Assembly: GCF_001730525.1 (NCBI RefSeq)
Contig: NZ_MDFN01000018.1
Span: forward strand, 45,847-109,846
Origin: Arcticibacter eurypsychrophilus
GTDB lineage: Bacteria > Bacteroidota > Bacteroidia > Sphingobacteriales > Sphingobacteriaceae
Direction of reading: 5' to 3'
Length of the DNA: 64,000 nt
Shown: one piece after another, positions 55,689-63,673 of the stretch
Numbering within the stretch: position 1 is the stretch's first letter
Layout of the letters: every line of letters begins with the position of its first letter
Made by a program: the position numbers and the translations under genes
The notes under the pieces: model-generated
What the model was told of the DNA's origin: nothing
Database searches by the model: none
The model's input: only the letters and a program-made list of their open reading frames with translations

Positions 55689-56822
55689 ATGAACAAAAGC
55701 ATAACACTAATTTTTTGTTTAACTCTTCTCATTACTTCAATTTGCACCGCGCAAAAGAAATTAATAAAGAAGTTTTTATCCAGTGAGAGTGATACAAGTA
55801 GAAATACTAGTTTTATCATTCTTCCCGCTGCGGCCTATTCACAGGAAACCGGAATTGAATTTGGCGGACTATCCATTACCTCTTTTTATACCGATAAAAT
55901 CGACACATCTACCCGCAGCTCGACGATAAACGCCATCCTTACCTATACCACCAAAAAGCAATCTAACTTTGTAATCAAGCCGGATATCTGGTCTCCGGGA
56001 AACAAATACCATTTCGCCGGAACTTTGCGTTACAAAAAGTTTCCTTTCGATTTCTTTGGTGTGGGCGATCAAACTCTTGAATCGGATAAAGATCCTATTG
56101 TTCAGCGTCTATTCATCGTTCAGGCTGAAGCTGAAAAGAAAATGGTTAGAGGTTTATATGCAGGTCTGAATATTGGATACGAAAATTATGCCTATTCGGA
56201 TAAGGAACCCGGAGGCATTTATGATACCGGAAATTTCACAATAAATGAAACCGCACAGGTAATGTACCTTGGAACATCGGCGATACTAGATACCCGAAAC
56301 ACCAATACCTATACCACTGGAGGAAGCTATTTCAGATTGAATTACTCGTATGCACCCTCTATATTTGGATCAAATGATTTTTCAGGAAGTTTAATTAAAG
56401 CTGATCTTCGCCATTTTACAAGTCTGAATAAAAAGGCCGTACTTGGCTTCCAATCCACATTCGAGGGAGTCTACGGAAAGAAAACTCCATTTTATTTACT
56501 TCCACAATTAGGAAATGATCAAATCATGCGAGGGTATTACACAGGCAGATACCGGGATCAAAACCTATTTACTGCCCATGCCGAACTGCGGTACCGATTC
56601 ATACCCCGATTTGGAGTCGCAGCATTTGCCGGCACAGGAACTGTATTCAGTAACGGTGCTTTTAAACTCGCGAACCTGAAGCCCAATTATGGAGCAGGCG
56701 TCCGCTATTTTGTCGATCCGGGCAGAGGACTAACCCTCCGTATGGATTATGCAGTAGGAGAAAAAAGGCCAAACGAAGCACGTCAAACCGGATTTTATCT
56801 TGCCTTAGCAGAGGCTTTTTAA
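55689..56822 (+). CDS. BamA/TamA-family outer-membrane barrel (bacterial surface antigen)
   Basis: This 377-residue protein has a signal peptide (to CTAQK) and then almost only a 16-strand barrel of the bacterial surface antigen (D15) type. Visible strands include FIILPAAAYSQETGIEFGG, RYKKFPFDFFGVGDQTLES and NDQIMRGYYTGRYRDQNLF, whose RGYYTGRYRD is the (V/I)RG(Y/F)-like lid-loop motif. No POTRA domains are present, so it is not BamA itself. It ends FYLALAEAF with an aromatic last residue, as expected for outer-membrane insertion. Cargo or function is unknown. Confidence 0.87.
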   Translation: MNKSITLIFCLTLLITSICTAQKKLIKKFLSSESDTSRNTSFIILPAAAYSQETGIEFGGLSITSFYTDKIDTSTRSSTINAILTYTTKKQSNFVIKPDIWSPGNKYHFAGTLRYKKFPFDFFGVGDQTLESDKDPIVQRLFIVQAEAEKKMVRGLYAGLNIGYENYAYSDKEPGGIYDTGNFTINETAQVMYLGTSAILDTRNTNTYTTGGSYFRLNYSYAPSIFGSNDFSGSLIKADLRHFTSLNKKAVLGFQSTFEGVYGKKTPFYLLPQLGNDQIMRGYYTGRYRDQNLFTAHAELRYRFIPRFGVAAFAGTGTVFSNGAFKLANLKPNYGAGVRYFVDPGRGLTLRMDYAVGEKRPNEARQTGFYLALAEAF

Positions 56823-56882
56823 ACGCATACAGATTAAAAGTTCATGCTATTTAAAATGCCATCACCTGCAATAAAAGGTTGT

Positions 56883-58229
56883 TTACTTAACGATACTAAA
56901 AACCTTACTCGAATGCGGTGCGATCTGTTGAGCAAAAATTGCTTCAGATCCACGGGATATGTTGCCAGTCCACAATTCTTTAATCTTGTATTTACCCTTC
57001 AATCCTAGTTCACTAAGATTAACGGAGATGGTTTCCACATCCTTATCCCCGATATTAAACAATGCAAGGTAGCGTTCTCCGGTTTTACTATTCTTCGAAG
57101 TAACAGCCAGCTTCCCGTTCTCCATGAACAACTGGTGTACATCGGTGCCTTCCTTGTGCATTTTAAGGATTTCCTTATTATTGAGCAATGAAAGTGTGAA
57201 AGCATCGTTAGAGGGCAAATCACCGCCAAACATAAGGGGCGAACGAAAAATAGTAAAAAACGTCATTAAAGAAACCTGCTCATCTTTCGTTAAACGGGTC
57301 ATGCGGTCTACCCCACGCTCGCCACGCACCGCTATCCTACCTAGAGGAATCATGTCGCAATCAGGCCAAGTGCCTGAAGCAGAGTGAGCATACCAACCTT
57401 TACTTACATTCATAAGGTGAATCAGATCCTTCCAGACGTCCCATACATCATCAACCATGCGCCACATGTTGGCATTCTCTTTAATATGATCTGCTTTATC
57501 AACAGGAGTTTCTCCAGGAGAAGTACTCAAAACTATAGGCCTGCCTGTACGGTCAATCGCCTTACGGATCAACTCAATTTCACCTTGATGATAAGGTCTG
57601 GACAAATCATCCACTTTTATAAAATCGACACCCCATGATGCATACAACTCAAGTAATGAATTATAATACTCCTGTGCCCCTGGCTTGTCAGCCACAACGG
57701 TATAATTGTCCCGAAGCCATTTACACTGCAGTTCAGTGGAATAGATCTGATCGGCAGTAATTCCATTGGTTCCTTTTATCGGGAGCTTCCGTTTTACAGC
57801 TTCTACAGGAATACCCCGCATAATATGGATCCCAAATTTCAATCCTTTGCTATGTACATAATCTGCCAGGTGCCTAAATCCTTTCCCATCTACCGCTGAA
57901 GGGAAACGCCCGCTGAATGGTAAATATCGTCCGTATTGATCCATCACATACCGAGGGTCCGTTTGATTATAGCCACCCGCTTTATCGTTTTCAACAAACC
58001 AGCGGATATCAACCACAATATATTGCCAGCCCAACTTTTTCAGGTTAGCGGACATATAGTCAGCATTTGATTTAACTTCAGATTCTGTAACGGTTGAACC
58101 ATAACAATCCCAGCTGTTCCAACCCATTGGAGGAGTTTGCGCCCAGGATTTAAATGAAGACTTTGGCTGTGCCTGAGCTAAAATTGTTACCCCACAGAGG
58201 ATTATAAAAATCAATGCTTTTTTTAACAT
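56883..58229 (-). CDS. GH27 alpha-galactosidase
   Basis: From the ATG at 58229 the protein has 448 residues with a signal peptide (MLKKALIFIILCGVTILAQA); a start 13 codons upstream would mask it. The GH27 barrel has PPMGWNSWDCYG at the start, nucleophile D207 in FIKVDD and acid/base D261 in MVDDVWD, then a C-terminal beta domain. It should release alpha-linked galactose from oligosaccharides in the periplasm; some relatives act on alpha-N-acetylgalactosamine or beta-arabinopyranose. No SusCD pair is adjacent. A palindrome overlaps its predicted promoter. Confidence 0.9.
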   Translation of the reverse strand: MLKKALIFIILCGVTILAQAQPKSSFKSWAQTPPMGWNSWDCYGSTVTESEVKSNADYMSANLKKLGWQYIVVDIRWFVENDKAGGYNQTDPRYVMDQYGRYLPFSGRFPSAVDGKGFRHLADYVHSKGLKFGIHIMRGIPVEAVKRKLPIKGTNGITADQIYSTELQCKWLRDNYTVVADKPGAQEYYNSLLELYASWGVDFIKVDDLSRPYHQGEIELIRKAIDRTGRPIVLSTSPGETPVDKADHIKENANMWRMVDDVWDVWKDLIHLMNVSKGWYAHSASGTWPDCDMIPLGRIAVRGERGVDRMTRLTKDEQVSLMTFFTIFRSPLMFGGDLPSNDAFTLSLLNNKEILKMHKEGTDVHQLFMENGKLAVTSKNSKTGERYLALFNIGDKDVETISVNLSELGLKGKYKIKELWTGNISRGSEAIFAQQIAPHSSKVFSIVK

Positions 58230-58248
58230 GGTTAATCGACGATGAATG

Positions 58249-58275
58249 TTTAAATTGGTACTAACCAAATTTAAA
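58249..58275. promoter_or_regulatory. operator-like palindrome at the GH27 promoter
   Basis: TTTAAATTGGT (58249-58259) and ACCAAATTTAAA (58264-58275) are complementary apart from one extra base, around a 4-nt centre. The site covers the predicted start point and -7 element, a usual place for a repressor. Confidence 0.4.
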
Positions 58276-58296
58276 CTTTAATTGTACATATGACGA
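58266..58296 (-). promoter_or_regulatory. promoter candidate for the GH27 gene
   Basis: On the minus strand TAAATTTG (58273-58266) fully matches TAnnTTTG. TCG (58296-58294), one base from TTG, lies 20 nt upstream. The leader would be about 30 nt. Confidence 0.45.
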
Positions 58297-58368
58297 ATAA
58301 AATCTAAATTAAACAAAGACCTATTCATTATGTTAATAATGATATTTCAATAAAAAGCGACCCACGAA

Positions 58369-58830
58369 ATGAGTGTAATACTAGGTATTGATAATCTAAG
58401 CAACAGATTGACTGCTGAGCAACTTGAGGAACTAGACCTTGCTGCTGATGTCCATAAATCTCAGTCAAACATCGAATTCAATATATTGAAAGTAAAAGGC
58501 GACGTCATTTATATCGAATCAACACAATCTGAAACCCGCTCTGGGAAATATGCCACTGAGGCAACGCTATTAAAAAAGACACATGAAGTATTTGATAAAT
58601 GGCTACCAGATTGCACTATCAAGGTTGAGACCTTGCCTCACCTGCCTTCCCCGACTTCGGTAGTTAACCCGGTTTGGTTAGAGAAAAAAATGAAAGAAAA
58701 AGGTATTAGAATTAAGCAGATTGCTTTTGATACAGGTGTTGACAGGGAAAGCATATCCGAATGGACTACTGGAAAAAGATCTATGAGCCAAATTGTCAAA
58801 GCGATGTTCTTTTTCTACTTTTTAAAATAA
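58369..58830 (+). CDS. small protein with C-terminal helix-turn-helix
   Basis: This 153-residue protein has an N-terminal ~95-residue alpha/beta domain of unknown type (FNILKVKGDVIYIES, TIKVETLPHLPSP) and a C-terminal XRE-like HTH (~103-150: VWLEKKMKEKGIRIKQIAFD, then TGVDRESISEWTTGKRSMSQ). The HTH suggests DNA binding; the N-terminal part may dimerise or bind a ligand. It lies between GH27 and GH9, divergent from GH27, and could control either, but nothing in the sequence proves this. Confidence 0.7.
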   Translation: MSVILGIDNLSNRLTAEQLEELDLAADVHKSQSNIEFNILKVKGDVIYIESTQSETRSGKYATEATLLKKTHEVFDKWLPDCTIKVETLPHLPSPTSVVNPVWLEKKMKEKGIRIKQIAFDTGVDRESISEWTTGKRSMSQIVKAMFFFYFLK

Positions 58831-58899
58831 ATAGGATTTCAGAACTTCACAGCGTAATAACCTAACCATGTAGGTATATCATTTATAACTTGCCTTAAA

Positions 58900-58942
58900 A
58901 TTGAACAGTATTGAACCAGTAGCTGATTCAAAACTGTTCAAT
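58900..58942. terminator. nested hairpin between convergent genes
   Basis: ATTGAACAGT (58900-58909) pairs with ACTGTTCAAT (58933-58942). The loop holds a second imperfect hairpin (TTGAAcCAG / CTGaTTCAA). It lies between the HTH gene (+) and the GH9 gene (-). Confidence 0.6.
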
Positions 58943-58950
58943 ACAATCTG

Positions 58951-61479
58951 TTATTTCACTAAATCCTTAAAAGCTGATCCAAAAATCAAATAACCGGTAT
59001 TTCCACCAATTGTGCCTTCGTTTTCTCCCCACAGAAATGGCCAGTCATCGTAATTTTCAAAGTGGTCTGGTTTTCTGAATAATAATCCGGGAGCAACATT
59101 ACCCGGAATAAAGGAAAAATCAGCCCTGTTATTACCATAAAAGACTGCTTTCGGACGAGTTGCGCCTACTGTTGCCACTAACGAATAATTATGATATGGA
59201 TGAGAACCAAATAAATAGTTGGTGGCCTTGTATGCATTGCGAGCTTCGATTATATCAGGGAAATATTTGCTAGCAAAGCAAATGGTAGTTCCAAAGCTCA
59301 CCACGTCACCGCTCCCTGCCCAGTTTCTTAGGCCGATTGGTACTCCGTAGGGATTATCCTTTTCAAGCCCATTGATGTATTCTTTGTACTTTACAACATA
59401 TGGACGGAGCTTCTCTTTATAGGATGCATCCATGTGCGGTATAGCATCCAGTGCCGTCAAAAGGTTCCAACTCACGTTACGATCAAGTGCAGGCCATAAA
59501 AGTTCCTGAAACTTATCGACATATTGTTTTTCCCCGGTAGCGATGTAAAGTTGAAGATTGGTGGCCATATTTGCTGATCCCCCTCCCCAGCCAGTGGTAT
59601 CCTGTGGCTGATTGGCACTTAGTTCTGTTGCCTCTTTCAGCAATCTTTTTGACTGTTGCAACGCTCGTGCCGAAAGATCGTCGTTATAACCCTTCAATGC
59701 CCGGCTTGCTGCAGCAAACATCGTTGCAGCCCTAAGATCGAGGCCAGGATTACGGCTTGTAAATGCCCACATACCATCTTTAACTCCACTCGACCGGCCA
59801 TCACTGGCTACTTCATGAGGGCCAAGCTTCGGATTATAAGGAAGGCCATCTGTTATCGAAGCTGCGTCACCAAGGTGATGGTAATTATCGAGAACAGAGT
59901 TAGAGAGCGTTTGTGCCATGTGGCCAAGGATCTCTGCCTGAGCTACCAGGTTCAATGTTCCATGCTCGATAAACTGCAGCACATCTGGTGTCCCATCCGG
60001 ACGATGTAAATCAACATAACGCTGCTTCTGATCAACAAAAGTCTGATCGCGTAAGGGTTTAAAATATTCCCATGTCTGGACAAAGTTCTGCACCACGCCA
60101 ATGTTTGCTCCTGTCTCAATGTCAAAATCTCCGGCATCAAAGAAACCACCTACGTTTAATCCAGGGATCAATTCAAGCGCTTTATATTTGGTATCAGTTG
60201 TTGGCCCTTGTTCATGAAGGTCGAAGTGATCTGTGTTTGGCGGAGCCTGAAGATAACCGTCCTTGAAAGGCTCACCGTGCCACACCCTGTAAGCTTCATT
60301 TACGAACATGTGATTCATGTGAATCGGGATCCATATATCACTGGTCGCATCGGTGATCTTATTGTAAACGTTATCTCCAATTAAAAAGTTATTTGTTTTG
60401 GTGTCTCCATACTGAATATAGTAGATCCCGGGAGTCTTAACTGAGGAGAAATCGAATTTCACATAGTGGTATTTGTAATAGTCACCCCAGGGCACAATTT
60501 TACCATCGAATACTTGGGCAGCATTGCCGTCCTCGCCTATTTTAAATATCGATGCGCTTGTAATTGACTTAGCTTTCTTGTCGAGTTCAATGACAGAGAC
60601 CTTTGGTTGCGAAGGGATGTAACCCACTTGAGAAAAACCGATATTAGGCTCTCTTACCCAGCCTTTAATGGCATTTGGTTCAACTGTCCAGCTCAAAACC
60701 TTACCTGTTTTTCCTGCCGGAAGTAAACTGCGAACTACAAACCAGCCGTTTTGTGCTAGCATACGCCCATCAAAAAGCATAAGATCAGCATCCGGGGAAG
60801 TGATCTTTATCATACGTTCAGGTGCATCGGGTGCTAGAAGAAAGGTACGGCCAGTTTCAAGAGGAAGTGGATCAATAAACTTGCCGGTTCCCCTATCGTC
60901 GGAAGTCACATACCCCTTAAATTGCTTAGGTTTCGTACTGTTAGGCCTCGCAATGGTGTTACCTACCACATAGCGGGGAAATAGACTGGGGCGCTCGTCC
61001 ATCAAATAAGTCTTTGCCCAATATTGAGAGGGTAAAAACTCAAGATTAAATCCGGCACTGCCTTCAAGTGCCTTAGGAACCGGTTTATCCAGATAAACTG
61101 ATATCTCCACACCTTTCCCCTTAGCTGTGACAACCACCCGCGAATCAAAATTATATTCTTTATACCTTAATGTAGCTTCAATGGTTTTCGAAGCACGGTC
61201 TACCTTTCGGTTTAGTATTTCAGGAACAAGATCCCACTGCTCTGGCGTGTTGGAGAGTCTGACAGCGCCGCCCTGTGATGTTCTTACGCCATGGTGGATC
61301 AATTCTATGCCGGCGTTCTTCTCGTCATTAAATCCCCCATTAAAAAGGTTACTGTACACAAGGACATTGACGCCTTGCGTCTCGAAATACTCAAGATCAT
61401 TGAGCTTCAATTCCTGGCTCGAGGCATAATTGAATGCCCCTAGTAGCACTACAACTAATAAAATGGTTAGTCTCTTCAT
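58951..61479 (-). CDS. GH9 family glycoside hydrolase
   Basis: This 842-residue secreted enzyme has a signal peptide (to ASSQE), a ~270-residue N-terminal beta-rich extension, then an Ig-like CelD N-terminal domain (~280-370, FSQVGYIPSQPKVSVI). The (alpha/alpha)6 barrel carries GGFFDAGDFD, the Asp pair that activates water in GH9, and near the end WGENEGTIGGNTGYL, where the Glu around 819 is the likely proton donor. GH9 members are mostly endoglucanases or exo-glucosaminidases. The usual PHHR segment is replaced by GSHPYHNYS, so substrate use may differ from classical cellulases. No SusCD pair is nearby. Confidence 0.88.
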   Translation of the reverse strand: MKRLTILLVVVLLGAFNYASSQELKLNDLEYFETQGVNVLVYSNLFNGGFNDEKNAGIELIHHGVRTSQGGAVRLSNTPEQWDLVPEILNRKVDRASKTIEATLRYKEYNFDSRVVVTAKGKGVEISVYLDKPVPKALEGSAGFNLEFLPSQYWAKTYLMDERPSLFPRYVVGNTIARPNSTKPKQFKGYVTSDDRGTGKFIDPLPLETGRTFLLAPDAPERMIKITSPDADLMLFDGRMLAQNGWFVVRSLLPAGKTGKVLSWTVEPNAIKGWVREPNIGFSQVGYIPSQPKVSVIELDKKAKSITSASIFKIGEDGNAAQVFDGKIVPWGDYYKYHYVKFDFSSVKTPGIYYIQYGDTKTNNFLIGDNVYNKITDATSDIWIPIHMNHMFVNEAYRVWHGEPFKDGYLQAPPNTDHFDLHEQGPTTDTKYKALELIPGLNVGGFFDAGDFDIETGANIGVVQNFVQTWEYFKPLRDQTFVDQKQRYVDLHRPDGTPDVLQFIEHGTLNLVAQAEILGHMAQTLSNSVLDNYHHLGDAASITDGLPYNPKLGPHEVASDGRSSGVKDGMWAFTSRNPGLDLRAATMFAAASRALKGYNDDLSARALQQSKRLLKEATELSANQPQDTTGWGGGSANMATNLQLYIATGEKQYVDKFQELLWPALDRNVSWNLLTALDAIPHMDASYKEKLRPYVVKYKEYINGLEKDNPYGVPIGLRNWAGSGDVVSFGTTICFASKYFPDIIEARNAYKATNYLFGSHPYHNYSLVATVGATRPKAVFYGNNRADFSFIPGNVAPGLLFRKPDHFENYDDWPFLWGENEGTIGGNTGYLIFGSAFKDLVK

Positions 61480-61952
61480 GTTGATTAAAAAATTTCCTTT
61501 CCTGACTTGGTTGCTAATGTATAAATGTAAGGTAAACAGCAGTAAATACTAGGACAAAAAATGATCAAAAAGTAGTAAAAATCTTCAAATTGTCCTCTTA
61601 TGTAAAAGCCACCCATTTGTTCAATGGCAATTTCCCACATGCACCTTAATCCAAAAGAATTAGACCCTAACATAAAGATACGTTATGTTAGGGAAGCCAC
61701 TTGGAGTATATCATGAATCCTTGGCCTATTATCTGACAGACAATGGCTTAAAACCAAGCATTGTATTGCCCAACAAGATCAGCAACCTTTTTCAAGACCC
61801 TGGATGTCAATACAATTACAGACAAAACAACCTCACAAGCAATTGCCCGTTTTGGACTTGAAAGAAAATTGGAAGTATCCTCTTCAGTAAAGGGTGGCTT
61901 AATAGGTCATGGGACTGAGGATTTATCTTTAAGAAGTTTTAAAGTGTGTCGC
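61480..61952. other. 473-bp gap with transposase remnant
   Basis: This lies between the GH9 start and the methyltransferase stop. It contains the IS110-type fragment (61693-61874) and, touching its left end, an 11-bp perfect inverted repeat (CCCTAACATAA at 61665-61675 with TTATGTTAGGG at 61683-61693). A 62-codon minus-strand frame (61485-61673) is rich in Ile, Tyr and Cys and not convincing as a gene. Confidence 0.5.
61693..61874 (+). pseudogene. internal fragment of an IS110-family transposase with two frameshifts
   Basis: Joined across frames the fragment reads EAT / GVYHESLAYYLTDNGLK, SIVLPNKISN / FFKTLDVNTITDKTTSQAIA, then FGLERKLE. This is the first catalytic (DEDD, RuvC-like) domain of IS110-type transposases. 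One extra base at 61702 and another at 61787 shift the frame twice. The start, the remaining catalytic part and the C-terminal domain are missing. It is dead and marks an old insertion. Confidence 0.8.
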
Positions 61953-62528
61953 TTAACTAATTTTATAAATTTTCACAAACGGCAAAAAGGTATTATACGT
62001 TAAAATATTTAAAAACCGGGTTTTCGCGAGAATCCCTTCAAAATATCCGTTCTCCTGATAGGCGATAAAATTTCTATAATGACCGGAAAAGCGTTGGTCG
62101 AGCCATAATAATAACTTTTGGTTCATAGTCTCAGGACGGGAAAATGCGCAAATCAAAAGGTTGTTGGATATTTGTTTCATTTCAATAAGCATACTAACAG
62201 ATTGGCTTTGTGGTATAACATGAAAAAATAAGCTTGCTATTAAAAAATCGAAAGTTTCGTAATGCTTGTAATTCTCCCCTAGCTCTTCACATAAAAAATC
62301 AAGATTCAAAATATTCTGATTTTTTTTATATTTTATCGCATGTTCTATTAGACCTTCCGACTTATCAATTCCCAATCCGTATTTAATTTTTGGAGAAAGG
62401 TCAAACAGCAAATCTCCCTTTCCGCATCCAAATTCAATCACTTTGGCATTAGGATCAATTTTATCAACTATTTCACCTCTAATTGGAGCAAGATTATCAG
62501 CCGTCTTTATTTTTAATTGTCGTTTCAT
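61953..62528 (-). CDS. class I SAM-dependent methyltransferase
   Basis: This 191-residue protein has the SAM-binding motif I VIEFGCGKGDLL (~30-41), motif II-like YGLGIDKSEG with the acidic ribose-binding Asp, and FDFLIASLFFHVIPQ as motif IV. The N-terminus is Lys-rich. The fold is a small Rossmann methyltransferase. The acceptor is unknown; it resembles proteins found in sugar or lipid modification clusters, but no such cluster is present. It has its own promoter candidate and may be cargo of the decayed right-hand region. Confidence 0.85.
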   Translation of the reverse strand: MKRQLKIKTADNLAPIRGEIVDKIDPNAKVIEFGCGKGDLLFDLSPKIKYGLGIDKSEGLIEHAIKYKKNQNILNLDFLCEELGENYKHYETFDFLIASLFFHVIPQSQSVSMLIEMKQISNNLLICAFSRPETMNQKLLLWLDQRFSGHYRNFIAYQENGYFEGILAKTRFLNILTYNTFLPFVKIYKIS

Positions 62529-62559
62529 ATTATTCGGATTAAAATGGCTTAGTACTTTT

Positions 62560-62588
62560 CAAAATTAACTTGTCATACGACTGTCCAA
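62560..62588 (-). promoter_or_regulatory. promoter candidate for the methyltransferase gene
   Basis: On the minus strand TTG (62588-62586) is followed after 18 nt by TAATTTTG (62567-62560), a full -7 match. The leader would be about 25 nt. Confidence 0.55.
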
Positions 62589-62616
62589 CTAAGATATAGC
62601 GCTTTTTTTTGGAGGA

Positions 62617-62769
62617 TTAGTATCGCTGACTATACTTTTCTATTTCTTGCGATAAAAAGACCAAGTTGGCAACTTTGCTGGGATCATCTAAAATAATCCG
62701 AACTTCACCATTTCCATTTGCTTTTTGATTCACTTTCAAATCCTTTATATTTTCTGGGTCAGTTGGCAT
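62617..62769 (-). CDS. possible 50-residue protein, unknown
   Basis: This frame runs from an ATG to TAA and gives MPTDPENIKDLKVNQKANGN, then GEVRIILDDPSKVANLVFLS and QEIEKYSQRY. The composition is that of a soluble small protein: a strand (EVRIILDD) followed by an amphipathic helix. It lies 88 bp upstream of the methyltransferase on the same strand. No family is recognised. It is short, so chance cannot be excluded, but the codon use looks coding. Confidence 0.4.
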   Translation of the reverse strand: MPTDPENIKDLKVNQKANGNGEVRIILDDPSKVANLVFLSQEIEKYSQRY

Positions 62770-62926
62770 AAAAATTCAAGAATTAAAGTAAGTTTCATGT
62801 GATTTCAATATGCTTAAAATTTATACGGACGAAACTCGTGGATGTTGCGTCTACCTCAGATCATGAAAATTTGAAATCCGATGGTTTGCAAAACCCTTAT
62901 AAAATCAATTTAATGGTACTGCGCAA

Positions 62927-63103
62927 ATGTCCCCTGTTGTCCGTAGTATCAATATAATTGAGTCAGAGGCAGCCAAGACTATAATATCCTTATACAAGGA
63001 TACCTTTTTACAATCGCTGATTTACAATCCATCGTTTATTGAGAACGATTATACATGTAGCGATTCCATTTGGGAGCTGAAAAGAGATCTTCTGTATAAT
63101 TAA
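62927..63103 (+). CDS. possible 58-residue protein, unknown
   Basis: This frame runs from an ATG to TAA and contains IIESEAAKTIISLYKDTFLQ, then SLIYNPSFIENDYTCSDSIW and ELKRDLLYN. The pattern is helical. The surrounding sequence is rich in stops, so this may be a small gene or the remnant of a larger one. The in-frame stop just upstream (62900) limits it at the N-terminus. No family is recognised. Confidence 0.3.
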   Translation: MSPVVRSINIIESEAAKTIISLYKDTFLQSLIYNPSFIENDYTCSDSIWELKRDLLYN

Positions 63104-63208
63104 CAATATATCGTTAAATCTAGATTTGAGGACTCAATCGATCCCTCTAAATTGATAAGTATGCAGTAGTTGCGCACTTATATCAATCATTTTAAGTGAA
63201 GAAATGAA

Positions 63209-63673
63209 CTATTTTGAATCATTGACCTCTAACCAATGGCCATCAGGATCCTGAAAATAAATTTGTTTTACTCCGTCAACTCTGATCGTTGGCTCTTTGG
63301 CGGTACCAGGCCAATTAGAATATTCGATGTTTTGCAAGTCAAGTTTTTTGATGAACTCTGCAATTGACCGAACGCTAAAACATAAATGCTCATTCTTATT
63401 ATGTTCCATTTTATTATATACTCCCGCAATTAAATGAAGGTGTCCTGCTGCACCTAGTGTAAACCACACATGCTCACCATCCTTAAATGGCTCTTCTATT
63501 TTTTCTAGATTTAGTAACGAATGATAAAAACTTTCGCTTTTATCTAAATTGGTTACATAAAAAGCAATGTGGTTCAATTTAGCACTTACCTCGGGCTGTT
63601 TTGTTTGTGCACTGGAATCATTCATGACAGTTACAGAAGAAGCTAACAATACAATAATGGACAAAATTCTCAT
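63209..63673 (-). CDS. VOC (glyoxalase-fold) protein with export signal
   Basis: This 154-residue protein has an N-terminal hydrophobic signal (MRILSIIVLLASSVTV, cleavage near SSAQT) and one vicinal-oxygen-chelate domain with LNHIAFYVTNLDKSESFYHS, HVWFTLGAAGHLHLIAG and QIYFQDPDGHWLEVND. Metal ligands of the type His...His/Glu are visible (H35, the His in HLHL, the His in EHLCF, the Glu in WLEV). Most VOC enzymes are cytoplasmic, so export to the periplasm is notable. Substrate unknown; dimerisation is expected. Confidence 0.85.
   Translation of the reverse strand: MRILSIIVLLASSVTVMNDSSAQTKQPEVSAKLNHIAFYVTNLDKSESFYHSLLNLEKIEEPFKDGEHVWFTLGAAGHLHLIAGVYNKMEHNKNEHLCFSVRSIAEFIKKLDLQNIEYSNWPGTAKEPTIRVDGVKQIYFQDPDGHWLEVNDSK

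Noticed and set aside
61485..61673. 62-codon minus-strand frame upstream of GH9
   Set aside because: It has an unusual Ile/Tyr/Cys-rich sequence, lies in decayed DNA and resembles nothing known to me.
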